From Luminiphilus sp. (GTDB taxonomy: Bacteria; Pseudomonadota; Gammaproteobacteria; Pseudomonadales; Halieaceae): a DNA stretch of 39,998 bases. The stretch is from positions 1-39,998 of the forward strand of contig JAQWUD010000012.1 of assembly GCA_029242325.1 (NCBI GenBank), in the 5' to 3' direction. The notes beneath the pieces are model-generated. The model was not told where the DNA came from. It was given only the letters and a program-made list of their open reading frames with translations, and did no database searches. Shown piece after piece: positions 8,100-16,733 of the stretch (position 1 is the first letter of the stretch; each line of letters begins with the position of its first letter). The translations under genes and the position numbers were made by a program.

Positions 8100-9107
8100 A
8101 TGGTAATTGCTAGCGATTCAGGACCACGATGTCCGCTTCCTATGCCTTGGGGTTGGTTTCAGGTGTTGTATTCCAGTGAGCTCACCGCAGGCGAGTCCAA
8201 GCCACTACGGTATTTCGATCAGGATCTGGTGATTTTTCGTACAGAGTCGGGTGCGGTGCAGGTACTGGATGCCTACTGCCCCCATATGGGAGCACATCTG
8301 GGTTATGGCATTCGTGATCAGGCGGGTGGCGGTTCGCGAGTTGTGGGTGAGTCTATTGAATGCCCGTTTCATGGCTGGCGGTATGACGGAGAGGGCAAGT
8401 GCACACATGTGCCTTATGCCAAAAATCTTCCGCCGCGTGTTGCCAAGGGCGAGCGAGTGATTGCCTGTTGGCCCGTGCGCGAGGTCAACCAAACGATTTT
8501 GGTGTGGTACCACCCGGATAAAATCGCGCCGACTTTTGAGCCCGAGGCAATAGCCGAGGCACAGCCGGGGCATCCCGACTGGTCCGAGTTTGATATTTAT
8601 CAGTGGGATATCGAAGTTCATATGCAGGAGATGGCTGAAAATGCCGTTGATCCAGCGCACTTCTTTTTTGTGCATGGGACCAAAGATGTGCCCGACGCTG
8701 AAATGCTCGAATTTGATGGCGTGACGCGTAAGGGATTTCTTAAGACGCGGAATCCTACGCCCAAGGGCGTCATTGCAGGCACTATTGAAAATGCCAATAC
8801 GGGTCCCGGACTCTCAGTCGTGCGCTTCTCCGGTATTTACGACACCGTATTGATGGCGAATGTGACGCCCATTGGCCCGGAGTTGACTCGAGCGTTTTAT
8901 GCTTTTATCCAGCCCAAGGCGACCTTGGATACGTTGGGTAAAACGGTCGGTAAGGCGATCATCCAGAATATCTGTCAGCAGATGGAAGAGGACATGATTA
9001 TATGGGCCCACAAGTGCTACCTCGAAAAACCCATGTTGTGCGACGGCGACGGTCCCTTTGCCAAAATGCGCCGTTGGTACGGACAGTTTTTGGTCAGCGG
9101 TGACTAG
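8100..9107 (+). CDS. Rieske non-heme iron oxygenase, KshA/DAF-36-like
   Basis: 335 residues. Rieske cluster ligands are Cys60/His62 (CPHMGAH) and Cys88/His91 (CPFHGW). Mononuclear iron ligands are in ENAVDPAHFFFVH: Asp184, His187, His192, with Asn181. The C-terminal segment with MRRWYGQF matches the KshA family (RRWYEQF in mycobacterial KshA, from memory). The loop between the two Rieske ligand pairs is about ten residues longer than in KshA and resembles the DAF-36/Neverland sterol 7-desaturase type. The expected reaction is O2-dependent hydroxylation or desaturation of a steroid ring, with electrons from a separate reductase not seen here. GGAGAAGG lies upstream of the ATG. Position on the steroid is unknown. 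Confidence 0.88.
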   Translation: MVIASDSGPRCPLPMPWGWFQVLYSSELTAGESKPLRYFDQDLVIFRTESGAVQVLDAYCPHMGAHLGYGIRDQAGGGSRVVGESIECPFHGWRYDGEGKCTHVPYAKNLPPRVAKGERVIACWPVREVNQTILVWYHPDKIAPTFEPEAIAEAQPGHPDWSEFDIYQWDIEVHMQEMAENAVDPAHFFFVHGTKDVPDAEMLEFDGVTRKGFLKTRNPTPKGVIAGTIENANTGPGLSVVRFSGIYDTVLMANVTPIGPELTRAFYAFIQPKATLDTLGKTVGKAIIQNICQQMEEDMIIWAHKCYLEKPMLCDGDGPFAKMRRWYGQFLVSGD

Positions 9108-9187
9108 TGCGCCGGACCAGAGAGCGGCTTTTAGTGGGGTGCGTTTGTTCTGCAAAGCAACCGGTCACCGCCGTTGATCTGTCCACC

Positions 9188-9955
9188 CTAGCCCAGATTG
9201 GCTTGCCCACCATCGAGGGCGATGGTTTGTCCGTTTACATAGCGAGAATCGGGTGAGCACAGCAGCGCCACGAATTCACCAATATCCTGCTCGCAATCGC
9301 CAATGCGTCCGAGCGGAATGCTCGCCTCGAACGCAGCGGCCTCCTCTGGATTGGCCTCGGCCCAGGCTTCCAGCGCTGGTGACTTCGCATGGGGCAGGAT
9401 CACGTTGGTACGAATGCCCAGTGGGCCCCACTCGCAGGCGGCAGCGCGTGACAATGCCCGGATGGCTTCTTTTTCCGCGGCGTAGGCGCCATAGCGCGCG
9501 TTATCCCAGCGCATTGCTGCAGTGCTCGCAAGATTTACAATGTGCCCCTCACCCTTCGCGATCATGTGGGGTTGTATCAGTTGCATCAGTCTAAGGGTTG
9601 CGACGGGCCCGACGCGCAAGCTCTGCAGAAACCTGTCGGTCGTGATTTTAAGCAAGGGACGGACCTCGGTGGAAACCGCGTTGTTGACCAGTATGTCGAT
9701 GCGGCCAAAGCGGCGGTGCGCCGTATCGACCAAGTCGTCGAGCGACTCGATCACCCCGATGTCGCAGGCCAGCGCCGCAGACTCATTACCAAACCGACGG
9801 GTGATGGTATCGCAGGTCTGCTCACACTTTGAAAGCGTACGTCCGACAGCGATGACGCGAACACCACGGCTGGCCAAAGAGAGCGCGATGCCTTGGCCGA
9901 TACCTTGGCCAGCGCCGGTGATCAGGGCAACTTTTTCATTCAATGGGGCGGACAT
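9188..9955 (-). CDS. SDR family oxidoreductase
   Basis: A 255-residue classical SDR: TGAGQGIGQGIA turn, NNAVS, ASTAAMRW with the catalytic Ser, and YAAEK with the Tyr and Lys, then LPHAKSPALEAW in the substrate loop and YVNGQTIALDGG at the end. The loop lacks the usual PG, reading NVILPHAKSPA, which points to an unusual specificity. GGAG about 9 bases before ATG 9955 supports the start. It converges on the Rieske gene at 8100-9107 with 80 bases between, where I see no clear terminator hairpin. Function in steroid or hydroxyacyl-CoA oxidation is inferred from context only. Confidence 0.83.
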   Translation of the reverse strand: MSAPLNEKVALITGAGQGIGQGIALSLASRGVRVIAVGRTLSKCEQTCDTITRRFGNESAALACDIGVIESLDDLVDTAHRRFGRIDILVNNAVSTEVRPLLKITTDRFLQSLRVGPVATLRLMQLIQPHMIAKGEGHIVNLASTAAMRWDNARYGAYAAEKEAIRALSRAAACEWGPLGIRTNVILPHAKSPALEAWAEANPEEAAAFEASIPLGRIGDCEQDIGEFVALLCSPDSRYVNGQTIALDGGQANLG

Positions 9956-10640
9956 ATACGGGCTCCGTTAACGCAGTCGTCGTTTTGTCGGGTGGATGAC
10001 GTTCGGCCTCAAAGTCGATAAAAGTGGCGCTGCTGGCGACGAGCGTCTTGATGTGGTGTTTGAGCTTATCGGGTTCGCCTTAGGCATTGAAGAATGCAGC
10101 CTCGGATTGTGATGCGGGCAACGGGAACGTCTCTTCTGCTATGCCGTCGAGTACAGGTCCTCGTCGCCACTGCGCGCGGTGTTGGCTGTAACTGTCCGTC
10201 TGCTGCGTATAGATTATGATCGAGATATGTGATTTAAACCATTGTTTTAAATTCATTTTGTTTTTGACATCAGGCCTCTTTTTAGAGCCGCTCCACAGTA
10301 GCGTACCGGGGTGGGTGTCTCCCGCATTCAGGTGCAGTGGCACAGGCCGGTGTGTTTCGCTGAGATAGAGTGCGGCGTCAGTATTGTCCGCAATGCTATC
10401 CAGCCTGGGCGTGGGCGTGGGCGTGGCGTGTCGCGTTAGTAATTCTAGGGCTATTCGCCGCTGCGGCGCCAAGTCCATTGGGTCGCGGCACCACCTCGCT
10501 GCAAGAGTGCTATGAGCGTCAAGCCTGCCGAGAGAGAGGCCCATACAGCCCTCGAGCTGAGGTGACAGTGCCAGCGCATCTGATTCGCCAGCCGGCGGCT
10601 GTCCGAAGTACACCAGGTGGAGGCGATAGGGCGCTGGCAT
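9956..10640 (-). pseudogene. Probable decayed or non-coding stretch with a coupled 186-codon frame
   Basis: About 685 bases hold no recognisable gene. On the minus strand a frame opens at ATG 10640, sharing its A with the stop of the acyl-CoA dehydrogenase (TGATG coupling), and runs 186 codons to TAA at 10080-10082. The same frame then stays open again until it overlaps the start of the SDR at 9955, giving GEPDKLKHHIKTLVASSA and FIDFEAERH before its stop. The middle (about 10190-10280) is AT-rich, unlike its neighbours. A hexamer TGGGCG repeated three times at 10406-10423 encodes a Thr-Pro run. I recognise no domain. A real small protein with a premature stop, a relic, or plain intergenic DNA are all possible; relic is my preference. 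Confidence 0.35.
10406..10423 (+). repeat. Tandem hexamer TGGGCG x3
   Basis: Three perfect copies of TGGGCG in a row, followed by an imperfect fourth. It lies inside the poorly coding region between the acyl-CoA dehydrogenase and the SDR. It looks like slippage-prone low-complexity DNA and has no evident function. Confidence 0.7.
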
Positions 10641-11737
10641 CAGTACCCGCGTAGGGCGGCAAAGCGGTCTTTATGAAAGGCACTGTCGCCCCATAGTTGA
10701 TTGCAAACGCGAGAGCGTTTGAGGAACAGGCCGATATCCATTTCGTCGGTCACGCCCATTCCGCCATGCATTTGCACCGCTTCATTGGATAGGTGCTGAT
10801 AAATGTCTCCAGTCAGCGCTTTCGCTCGGCTGGCATGCTCGGATAGCGCATCTGAATCGGCATCGATGGCAGATAGGGCCGAGTAAACCGACGCTGCGGC
10901 GAGCTCGAGTTGACAATACGCTTCAGCAATGCGGTGCTGAAGTGCCTGAAACGTGCCAATTTTGACATCGAATTGCTCGCGCTCTTGTAGGTAGGCTAGC
11001 GTCCGTTCGAGCAACTCCCGGCTACCACCCAGCATTTCAGCGCTGAGCATGATGGTGGTTTCATCCAATGCGCGCTGGAATCCAACAGCAATCTGTTCTC
11101 CTTGTAACCATTCGTCGACTAATGCATCAATGAGCTCCACGGTGGCGTACTGACGGCCATCCATGAATCGATGCGGCGTAATGGTTACTCCAGCCGCGTC
11201 GCAGGCCAGACGACCGATACATAGCGCCCCGTTTTGATCACGCGCTGTCACCAACAAATAATCGGCAGAGCCCGCATCGAGCACCATGGTTTTCCGGCCA
11301 CTGAGTTGATCGGCATCACGACGACATTGCGTCGGTTGTGGTTGAAAGTGCGTGCCCTCCTGGCAGGCAACGGTGGCAACGTTCTCTCCCGACATCAGAC
11401 CGGGTGACAACCGGTCGCCCTGAGTGGCGTTGCCGCATAACCGAATGACTGCTTGCGCAAATATTGCGCTCGACACCAGTGGTGAAGCAGAGAGCCTTCT
11501 GCCCGCCTCGATCATCAATGCGCCCATTCCCATGGCGCCAAATCCCAGCCCGCCTGCCTGCTCGGGTTGTGCTACGGCAGGTGCACCAAGCTCACACAGC
11601 CCTTGCCACAGCGCAGGCTCCCATGCCAGTGCTTGTTCTTTATCCCGCAGAAATCGTAATGCTTCAATCGGCGCTTCCCGGTTGAGGAAGTCTGCAACCG
11701 TACTGCGTAACAAGCGCTGTTCTTCGTTCAGTATCAT
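10640..11737 (-). CDS. Acyl-CoA dehydrogenase, smaller subunit of a predicted heteromeric pair
   Basis: 365 residues with the ACAD fold. The FAD-contacting element is present in variant form (REQFDVKIGTFQALQH), and MHGGMGVTDEMDIGLF is the usual C-terminal region. The helix that carries the catalytic Glu in the partner reads RALDETTIML: a Glu is there but the following Arg is lost. The gene at 11753-12937 has the opposite set of motifs, as in the alpha2beta2 steroid ACADs of Mycobacterium (FadE26-FadE27 and similar). I infer a complex that makes a 2-enoyl-CoA from a bulky acyl-CoA such as a steroid side chain. It starts 15 bases after its partner ends and is probably co-transcribed from the CoA ligase. 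Confidence 0.85.
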   Translation of the reverse strand: MILNEEQRLLRSTVADFLNREAPIEALRFLRDKEQALAWEPALWQGLCELGAPAVAQPEQAGGLGFGAMGMGALMIEAGRRLSASPLVSSAIFAQAVIRLCGNATQGDRLSPGLMSGENVATVACQEGTHFQPQPTQCRRDADQLSGRKTMVLDAGSADYLLVTARDQNGALCIGRLACDAAGVTITPHRFMDGRQYATVELIDALVDEWLQGEQIAVGFQRALDETTIMLSAEMLGGSRELLERTLAYLQEREQFDVKIGTFQALQHRIAEAYCQLELAAASVYSALSAIDADSDALSEHASRAKALTGDIYQHLSNEAVQMHGGMGVTDEMDIGLFLKRSRVCNQLWGDSAFHKDRFAALRGY

Positions 11738-11752
11738 CTTGCGCTCACAGCC

Positions 11753-12937
11753 TTACTCAGGCAATCCCAGACCACGTCGAGCAATGATGTTCAGCTGAAT
11801 CTCGGACGTGCCGCCGGCGATGGTATGTGCCTTGTTATAGGCCCAGTTGCGTACCATCCTGTCAAGATCAGGCTTGCCGCTGGTCATACTCAGGCCATCC
11901 ACGCCCAAGATCTCGAGCATGAGTTCGTCTTTGCGCTGCTGCTCTCTCGTGCCAATGTATTTCAGTGTTAAGGGAATCGCCGGGTCAAATTGTCCTGTCT
12001 TCATGCCGCCATAAATCAGTTCGTTAAGGTCGTTCAGTGCGTCAGCCTGCATCAGGTGCTCTGCCATACGCGTCCGCAGATCTGTATTGGCCAAGTGCCC
12101 AGCATCTGTCATCGGCAATCGCGACTTGGCCAGCTCCACCAGGCCCACATCAATTTTTTCAGTGATAGTCTCCATGGTAGCCATCAGCTTGCGTTCGTGT
12201 TTGAGTAGCTCTTTCGCGACTTCCCAGCCTTGGTTAAGTGCGCCGACCAGATTGTTTTTAGGTACTCGCACCTCGTCGAAAAAAGTCTGGCAAAACTCTG
12301 ATTCGCCACTGATCAATGCAATGGGTCGTGTGGTTATCCCCGCGCTGTGCATATCGATCAGTAAAAAACTGATGCCTTTCCGTTTTGGCGCGTCTGGGTC
12401 CGTGCGAACGAGGCAAAAAATCCAATCAGCAACATCAGCCCGCGTGGTCCAAATTTTGGTGCCCGACACGATGAAATGATCGCCATCGTCAACCGCGCGG
12501 GTGGTGAGACTGGCGAGATCTGATCCAGCCCCCGGCTCCGAGTAGCCCTGAGCCCAGCGCGTTTCTCCCCTGACGATTCGAGGGATATGGGTCGTCTTCT
12601 GCGCTTCGGAGCCGAAATTGAGCAGCGCGGGCCCAAGCATCCAGAGGCCCATATCATAAAGCGGTGGTCTACAACCGAGGCGGATCATTTCTTGCTCCAG
12701 AACCCTGGCTTGCTCCGTATCTAGGCCGCCGCCGCCATATTCAGTAGGCCATGTGGGTGCTGTCCAGCCGCGATCGCGCATTGCCTCGAACCACGCTTTG
12801 GCCTCTTCCGACGAGAAGGCCACTCGAGATCCCGCCCAAATTTGCTCTTCGCGGATGATGGGTTGGCGCTGGGAGACAGGACAGTGGGCTTCCAGCCATT
12901 CCCTGACCTCTTGACGGAATAGGTCGCGCTCAGTCAC
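11753..12937 (-). CDS. Acyl-CoA dehydrogenase, larger (catalytic-Glu) subunit of the pair
   Basis: 394 residues. Typical ACAD motifs include WAQGYSEPGAGSDLASL in the FAD/substrate domain, KIWTTRADVADW, and GGTSEIQLNIIARRGLGLP at the C-terminus. LLKHERKLMA carries Glu248, aligned with the catalytic Glu of isovaleryl-type ACADs. The RxQFGxxxxxxQA FAD element found in the companion subunit is absent. This complementary loss is the hallmark of heterotetrameric steroid ACADs. The order ligase, large ACAD, small ACAD recalls mycobacterial fadD17/fadE26/fadE27, so side-chain oxidation is a reasonable inference. The match to those particular proteins is not close enough by eye to give a symbol. Confidence 0.87.
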   Translation of the reverse strand: MTERDLFRQEVREWLEAHCPVSQRQPIIREEQIWAGSRVAFSSEEAKAWFEAMRDRGWTAPTWPTEYGGGGLDTEQARVLEQEMIRLGCRPPLYDMGLWMLGPALLNFGSEAQKTTHIPRIVRGETRWAQGYSEPGAGSDLASLTTRAVDDGDHFIVSGTKIWTTRADVADWIFCLVRTDPDAPKRKGISFLLIDMHSAGITTRPIALISGESEFCQTFFDEVRVPKNNLVGALNQGWEVAKELLKHERKLMATMETITEKIDVGLVELAKSRLPMTDAGHLANTDLRTRMAEHLMQADALNDLNELIYGGMKTGQFDPAIPLTLKYIGTREQQRKDELMLEILGVDGLSMTSGKPDLDRMVRNWAYNKAHTIAGGTSEIQLNIIARRGLGLPE

Positions 12938-12970
12938 GACGCCATTCCTCGGTATCGCTATAGTTGGACA

Positions 12971-14644
12971 TCAGAAAAAATGCTCCTTGATGGCCGGCTT
13001 CAACAGTTTATTCACCGCGTTACGTGGCAGCGGCTGCTCTGTAAAGCGCCAGACCGCAGGGATTTTATATCCCGCCATGCGGGCCTCGCACCACGAAGTG
13101 AGGACATTCTCGTCGGCGAGGCCGGCTGCACTTAACCTTAACACCGCGCCCGGGACTTCTCCCAACGTCTCGTCGGGTAGTGCTACTACGGCCACTTCGA
13201 TGCAGTCGGGATGCTCCAGCAGTAGCGCTTCCACCTCGCTGGGGTAGATATTTTCGCCGCCCCGCAACACCATGTCCTTGGCGCGCCCGCAGATATAGAG
13301 TAAACCCTCGTCATCGATATAGCCGATGTCCCCGGTCTGCAGCCAGCCGTCCTCGAACTGCGCCAGAGCGCCATCGCCACAGGCGTAACCGCCGATAGTC
13401 GTGGCTGATCGTACCCAAATCTCTCCGGGTGTGCCGGTTGAAGCACAGTCTCCGTCCTCGGTCCTGAAACTGAATTCCATAATCGGGCTCGGAAAGCCGG
13501 AGGCCCCTGGTCGCTCATGCATAAAGTAGCCGGTAAACGCAGCGCCGGTGCCGCCACTTTCGGTTAACCCCCAACCCGCGCCTGCCAATCCAGCAGGCGC
13601 TTTACGGCGATACAGTTCGTGAAGGAGAGCGGGCGTATCTGCGCCGCCCGCACTCAAGTTGGCGATCGCGGCAAAATCTTCGTCCTTGGTGTCATCGCGA
13701 TTGAGCAAATCGAGCAACATCGTGGGCGCGCCCATAATGACCGTGATTCCGGATTCGCGGACGAGTCTCAACGCTTCGTCAGCATCCCACTTGTACATGA
13801 GGTATACCCCGCGTCCATGACGTAAATTGATAATGAACTGGGAGAAGAGGCCGCTGATATGGAACAGCGGCACAGCTAACAGGGTTTTTGGTGGTGTTGC
13901 CGATGATAGTTGCTGATTCATGGCATCGGTATTGGTCATGTAGGTAGCCGCTCCGATAAATTCAATATTCATTAGAGACTGGCAGCAATGAGTATGCGTA
14001 AAGATAGCGCCCTTGGGACGTCCGGCGGTTCCCGAGGTGAAGAGCATGATCGCCGGTTCATCCGGATCAATGGCGACCGGTTGGGTAATAGCATCCGCGC
14101 TTAATGCAACAGACCAGCTGTGATCAGGCGCTTGGGTAGAGTCTTCGTCCAGACACAGGGTGGGCGTCGCGCTCTTCGCAGCCCGAATAAACGCCAGCCG
14201 CGGCGCATCGCAAATAACCAATTTTGATTGGCTATCGTCAAGTCCTTGCTGGAGTTCAATTGATTTTCCCCAGCTGTTCAGCGGCACAGCGACAGCACCG
14301 CACTGGATGATCGCCGCAAAGGCAATAAGCCACTCCGGCCGGTTACGCATGGCGATTGCAACTCTGTCGCCCGATTCAACATGACATTGCGTTTGCAGAT
14401 AACCAGCCAGCGCATCGCTCGCATCAAAAAAAGCGGTGAACGTCCAAGATTGCTCGCGGTATTCAACAAAAACAGCGTCACCAAAATTTCTGCCCGGAGC
14501 CATTACCTCGCGCAGGTTTTGTTCGGCGTTTTTGTAAGCCTTGATGGTATATCCGCCGCGAACACGGGCCTCAACCTCGAAGGGGGCGCCCGGGCCCGTG
14601 AGTTGCGCGGCGGCGGTGTGATGTGGCGCGGTAAACTCTGTCAT
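12971..14644 (-). CDS. AMP-forming acyl-CoA synthetase (FadD-type)
   Basis: 557 residues from the preferred ATG at 14644. The P-loop is MLFTSGTAGRPKGA, then GWGLTESGGTG (A5 motif), GWLQTGDIGYIDDEGLLYIC and GRAKDMVLRGGENIYP (A7/A8), and a C-terminal Lys in RNAVNKLLKP. The enzyme forms an acyl-adenylate and then the CoA thioester. As the first gene of the ligase/ACAD/ACAD operon it probably activates the carboxylic side chain of a steroid (C5 or C3/C22 acid), but the acyl group cannot be read from sequence. In-frame ATGs at 14686 and 14704 exist; neither has a good ribosome-binding site, and the longer forms would extend into the divergent promoter region. Confidence 0.87.
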   Translation of the reverse strand: MTEFTAPHHTAAAQLTGPGAPFEVEARVRGGYTIKAYKNAEQNLREVMAPGRNFGDAVFVEYREQSWTFTAFFDASDALAGYLQTQCHVESGDRVAIAMRNRPEWLIAFAAIIQCGAVAVPLNSWGKSIELQQGLDDSQSKLVICDAPRLAFIRAAKSATPTLCLDEDSTQAPDHSWSVALSADAITQPVAIDPDEPAIMLFTSGTAGRPKGAIFTHTHCCQSLMNIEFIGAATYMTNTDAMNQQLSSATPPKTLLAVPLFHISGLFSQFIINLRHGRGVYLMYKWDADEALRLVRESGITVIMGAPTMLLDLLNRDDTKDEDFAAIANLSAGGADTPALLHELYRRKAPAGLAGAGWGLTESGGTGAAFTGYFMHERPGASGFPSPIMEFSFRTEDGDCASTGTPGEIWVRSATTIGGYACGDGALAQFEDGWLQTGDIGYIDDEGLLYICGRAKDMVLRGGENIYPSEVEALLLEHPDCIEVAVVALPDETLGEVPGAVLRLSAAGLADENVLTSWCEARMAGYKIPAVWRFTEQPLPRNAVNKLLKPAIKEHFF

Positions 14645-14648
14645 AGTC
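14640..14648 (+). promoter_or_regulatory. Candidate regulatory 9-mer GTCATAGTC (copy 2)
   Basis: Exact copy at the FadD start; its complement contains the ATG. A partial copy GTCATAA follows at 14654. Because it overlaps a start codon, this copy is weaker evidence than the other three. Confidence 0.25.
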
Positions 14649-14792
14649 GATCGGTCATAATGGATAGAGCCCGTAGCGGACGGCATGGAGTTTGCACGCG
14701 GCATGATGGGCGCTCAGTCTGCTTCCGTCATAGTCTCTTCGGGCTATAGTCTTATCTTTACGCACGTTGACCCTGAAAAGCACGCCCACGTA
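14645..14792. promoter_or_regulatory. Divergent promoter region, CoA ligase operon versus ipdC operon
   Basis: Short region between the minus-strand ligase and the plus-strand ipdC-like gene. It holds GTCATAGTC at 14727-14735 and a TATAGT (14745-14750) that could be a -10 hexamer for the rightward operon, with no clear -35. A promoter here would mean the ipdC-like start lies downstream of it, at ATG 14793 or GTG 14838. Confidence 0.5.
14727..14735 (+). promoter_or_regulatory. Candidate regulatory 9-mer GTCATAGTC (copy 3)
   Basis: Exact copy ten bases upstream of the putative -10 TATAGT at 14745. The distance would suit an activator bound next to RNA polymerase on the ipdC-echA20-Rieske-KSI operon. 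Confidence 0.4.
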
Positions 14793-15944
14793 ATGTCCCC
14801 CTGTTGGCCTGAATATGAAAGAGAATCGCTGTCCGTCGTGGAATCCCGCCTAAGCAGATTGTTGGGTTGTCAGTACCCCGTTATCCAAACGGCAATGGGT
14901 TGGATCGCTGACGCAAACCTGGTTGCCGCCACTGGACGCGCGGGGGGATTCGGGTTTTTGGCGGGCGCCGTGATGTCACCCGAGGACGTCGCGCGCAGCA
15001 TCGCCGAAATTCGATGCCAAACGGACGCCCCATTTGGCGTCAATTTCCACATGTATACGCCCAGAGCAAAGCAGATAGTTGATATCTGTATTGCCGAGCA
15101 GATACGCGCTGTCAGCTACAGCCGATCCCCGGATCCTGCCACTATTGAGCGTTTCAAGGCGGCGGGAATTATCTGCATACCCACGGTGGGTGCGCTCAAG
15201 CATGCACTAAAGGCCGTGCAATTGGGCGCTGACGCACTGGTGATACAGGGGAGCGAGGGGGGTGGTCACACGGGCCAGGTAGCGACTTCCATTTTGGTGC
15301 CCCAGGTAAGCGCGTCTGTGACGGTGCCGCTGGCGGCTGCCGGCGGTTTTCGCGATGGTCGTGGACTGGTCGCGGCGCTGAGCCTCGGCGCTGACGGCAT
15401 TGCGATGGGAACCCGTTTTCTGCTCACTCAGGAGTCACCGGTCCCCGAGGCGACCAAGCGCATCTATCTCGAGACGGCACCCGAGCGCATTATCGTAAGT
15501 GCGGCGCTCGATGGTATGCCCCAGCGGATGGTGCTGAATAATCAGTTACAGAGCTTGATCTCGGCGTCGTCGCTGGTGGTGCTGGTACGTGCGGTGAAGA
15601 ACGCCTTCTCACTGTCACGCCAGACGGGTGATTCGCCCTGGGCATTACTGAAAAGCGGTTGGAGAATGTATCGGGCCGGCGATCAGTCACTGAGTGCGAC
15701 GATGATGTCGGCTAACGCGCCAATGATGATTCAGGAGGCGGTCGTGCACGGCCGGCCCGACTCAGGCATCCTGCCCTCGGGGCAAATTGCCGGCTTGATT
15801 GAAGATTTGCCCACCGTCAATAGCCTTGTCAGTAGTATTGTCAGTGAGGCATTGGCAACCATTGAAAAACTCGGCAAGGTCGGGGTCCTCGATGCTAGCG
15901 TCGCTGCGTCGACTGCGCACCTGCCCGAAGACGGCTCGCAATAG
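14793..15944 (+). CDS. ipdC: Nitronate-monooxygenase-family flavoprotein, IpdC-like
   Basis: About 383 residues of the NMO/2-nitropropane dioxygenase TIM-barrel family. GGFGFLAGA near the N-terminus, IQGSEGGGHTG with the conserved His, AAGGFRDGRGL and ADGIAMGTRFL are the FMN-binding motifs. In mycobacteria IpdC is such a flavoprotein; it dehydrogenates a C/D-ring CoA intermediate just before EchA20 opens ring D. An echA20 homologue follows here after 12 bases, which strongly supports the IpdC assignment over a nitronate-detoxifying role. The start is uncertain: the frame is open from 14685, but ATG 14793 or GTG 14838 fits the family N-terminus (CQYPVIQTAMGW) better and leaves room for a promoter. 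Confidence 0.8.
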   Translation: MSPCWPEYERESLSVVESRLSRLLGCQYPVIQTAMGWIADANLVAATGRAGGFGFLAGAVMSPEDVARSIAEIRCQTDAPFGVNFHMYTPRAKQIVDICIAEQIRAVSYSRSPDPATIERFKAAGIICIPTVGALKHALKAVQLGADALVIQGSEGGGHTGQVATSILVPQVSASVTVPLAAAGGFRDGRGLVAALSLGADGIAMGTRFLLTQESPVPEATKRIYLETAPERIIVSAALDGMPQRMVLNNQLQSLISASSLVVLVRAVKNAFSLSRQTGDSPWALLKSGWRMYRAGDQSLSATMMSANAPMMIQEAVVHGRPDSGILPSGQIAGLIEDLPTVNSLVSSIVSEALATIEKLGKVGVLDASVAASTAHLPEDGSQ

Positions 15945-15956
15945 GAAGACAGAACT

Positions 15957-16721
15957 ATGGCATATCGCACTGAAGTAGCGAGCGGCGTCGCGCACCTGAT
16001 ACTCAATAAGCCGCCGGTTAATGCATTTAATAGCGTTGAATGGGCGAGCATCGCAGCTGAAATCCGTTCATTGGGTAAGGATGATGTGGTTCGCGTGATT
16101 CTCATCAGCGCAGAGGGCAGGGGATTTTGCGCGGGTGTCGACATTAAGGAACTGGGCGCAGATGCCGGCAAGATTGTGCCTGTTAACAAGGGCAACTATG
16201 ACACCTTCGAGGCGATTCACCGCAACAGTAAACCGGTGATACTGGCGCTGCACGGCTTTGTGCTGGGCGGCGGCATTTGTATGGCGGGTGCCGCTGATAT
16301 TTTGGTGGCGTCTGAATGCGCCACTTTCGGAGTGCCTGAGGTCGACCGAGGTGCCATGGGAGGTGGTGCCCATCTGCAGCGGCTATTCCCGGTGCAGAAA
16401 GTGAGATACCTGTATTTCACAGGTGAGCTCATCGATGCGCAGGAGGCCTGGCGATTGGGCGCAGTCGAAAAGGTCGTAGCACGGGATGCGCTCATCCCTG
16501 CGGCTATGGAGATTGCGACAAAGATCGCCGCCAAGAGCCCGCGAATGATCGGGCTCGCTAAAGAGGCATTAAATGCCATCGAAGATGGGAACCTTGAGGA
16601 AAAATATCGTCGGGAGCAGGGGCTGACGCTGGAGGCCTATATGCATCCTGATTCTCAGGAGGCGCGCGATGCTTTCAACGACAAACGCGATGCCTCGTTT
16701 TCTGATGACGCATCGGTCTGA
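15957..16721 (+). CDS. echA20: EchA20-like crotonase, ring-D-opening hydrolase
   Basis: 254 residues of the crotonase fold. The oxyanion-hole loops are AEGRGFCAGVDIKEL and HGFVLGGGICMAGA, followed by FGVPEVDRGAMGGGAHL. These and the tail (AKEALNAIEDG, YRREQGLTLE) closely follow mycobacterial EchA20 as I remember it (AEGRGFNAGVDIKEM, LPEVERGALGAATHL). EchA20 hydrolyses ring D of the HIEC-CoA intermediate formed by IpdC, yielding COCHEA-CoA for IpdAB. A good AGGAAG site precedes the ATG. The Comamonas counterpart is ScdY. Adjacency to the ipdC-like gene puts two consecutive steps in one operon. Confidence 0.85.
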   Translation: MAYRTEVASGVAHLILNKPPVNAFNSVEWASIAAEIRSLGKDDVVRVILISAEGRGFCAGVDIKELGADAGKIVPVNKGNYDTFEAIHRNSKPVILALHGFVLGGGICMAGAADILVASECATFGVPEVDRGAMGGGAHLQRLFPVQKVRYLYFTGELIDAQEAWRLGAVEKVVARDALIPAAMEIATKIAAKSPRMIGLAKEALNAIEDGNLEEKYRREQGLTLEAYMHPDSQEARDAFNDKRDASFSDDASV

Positions 16722-16733
16722 AAGGAGAGGGTG

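Noticed and set aside
9108-9187. Possible terminator between the convergent Rieske and SDR genes
   Set aside because: No stable hairpin followed by a T-run could be found on either strand.
10264-10269. TTGACA considered as a -35 element in the 9956-10640 region
   Set aside because: No acceptable -10 hexamer at 16-18 bases downstream and no plus-strand gene to drive.
10406-10423. Hexamer repeat considered as part of a CRISPR or origin iteron
   Set aside because: Only three 6-base units without spacers; simple slippage is sufficient.
14685-14792. N-terminal extension of the ipdC-like gene from 14685
   Set aside because: The 36 extra residues have no family counterpart and would cover the GTCATAGTC element and TATAGT. 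A downstream start is more likely.
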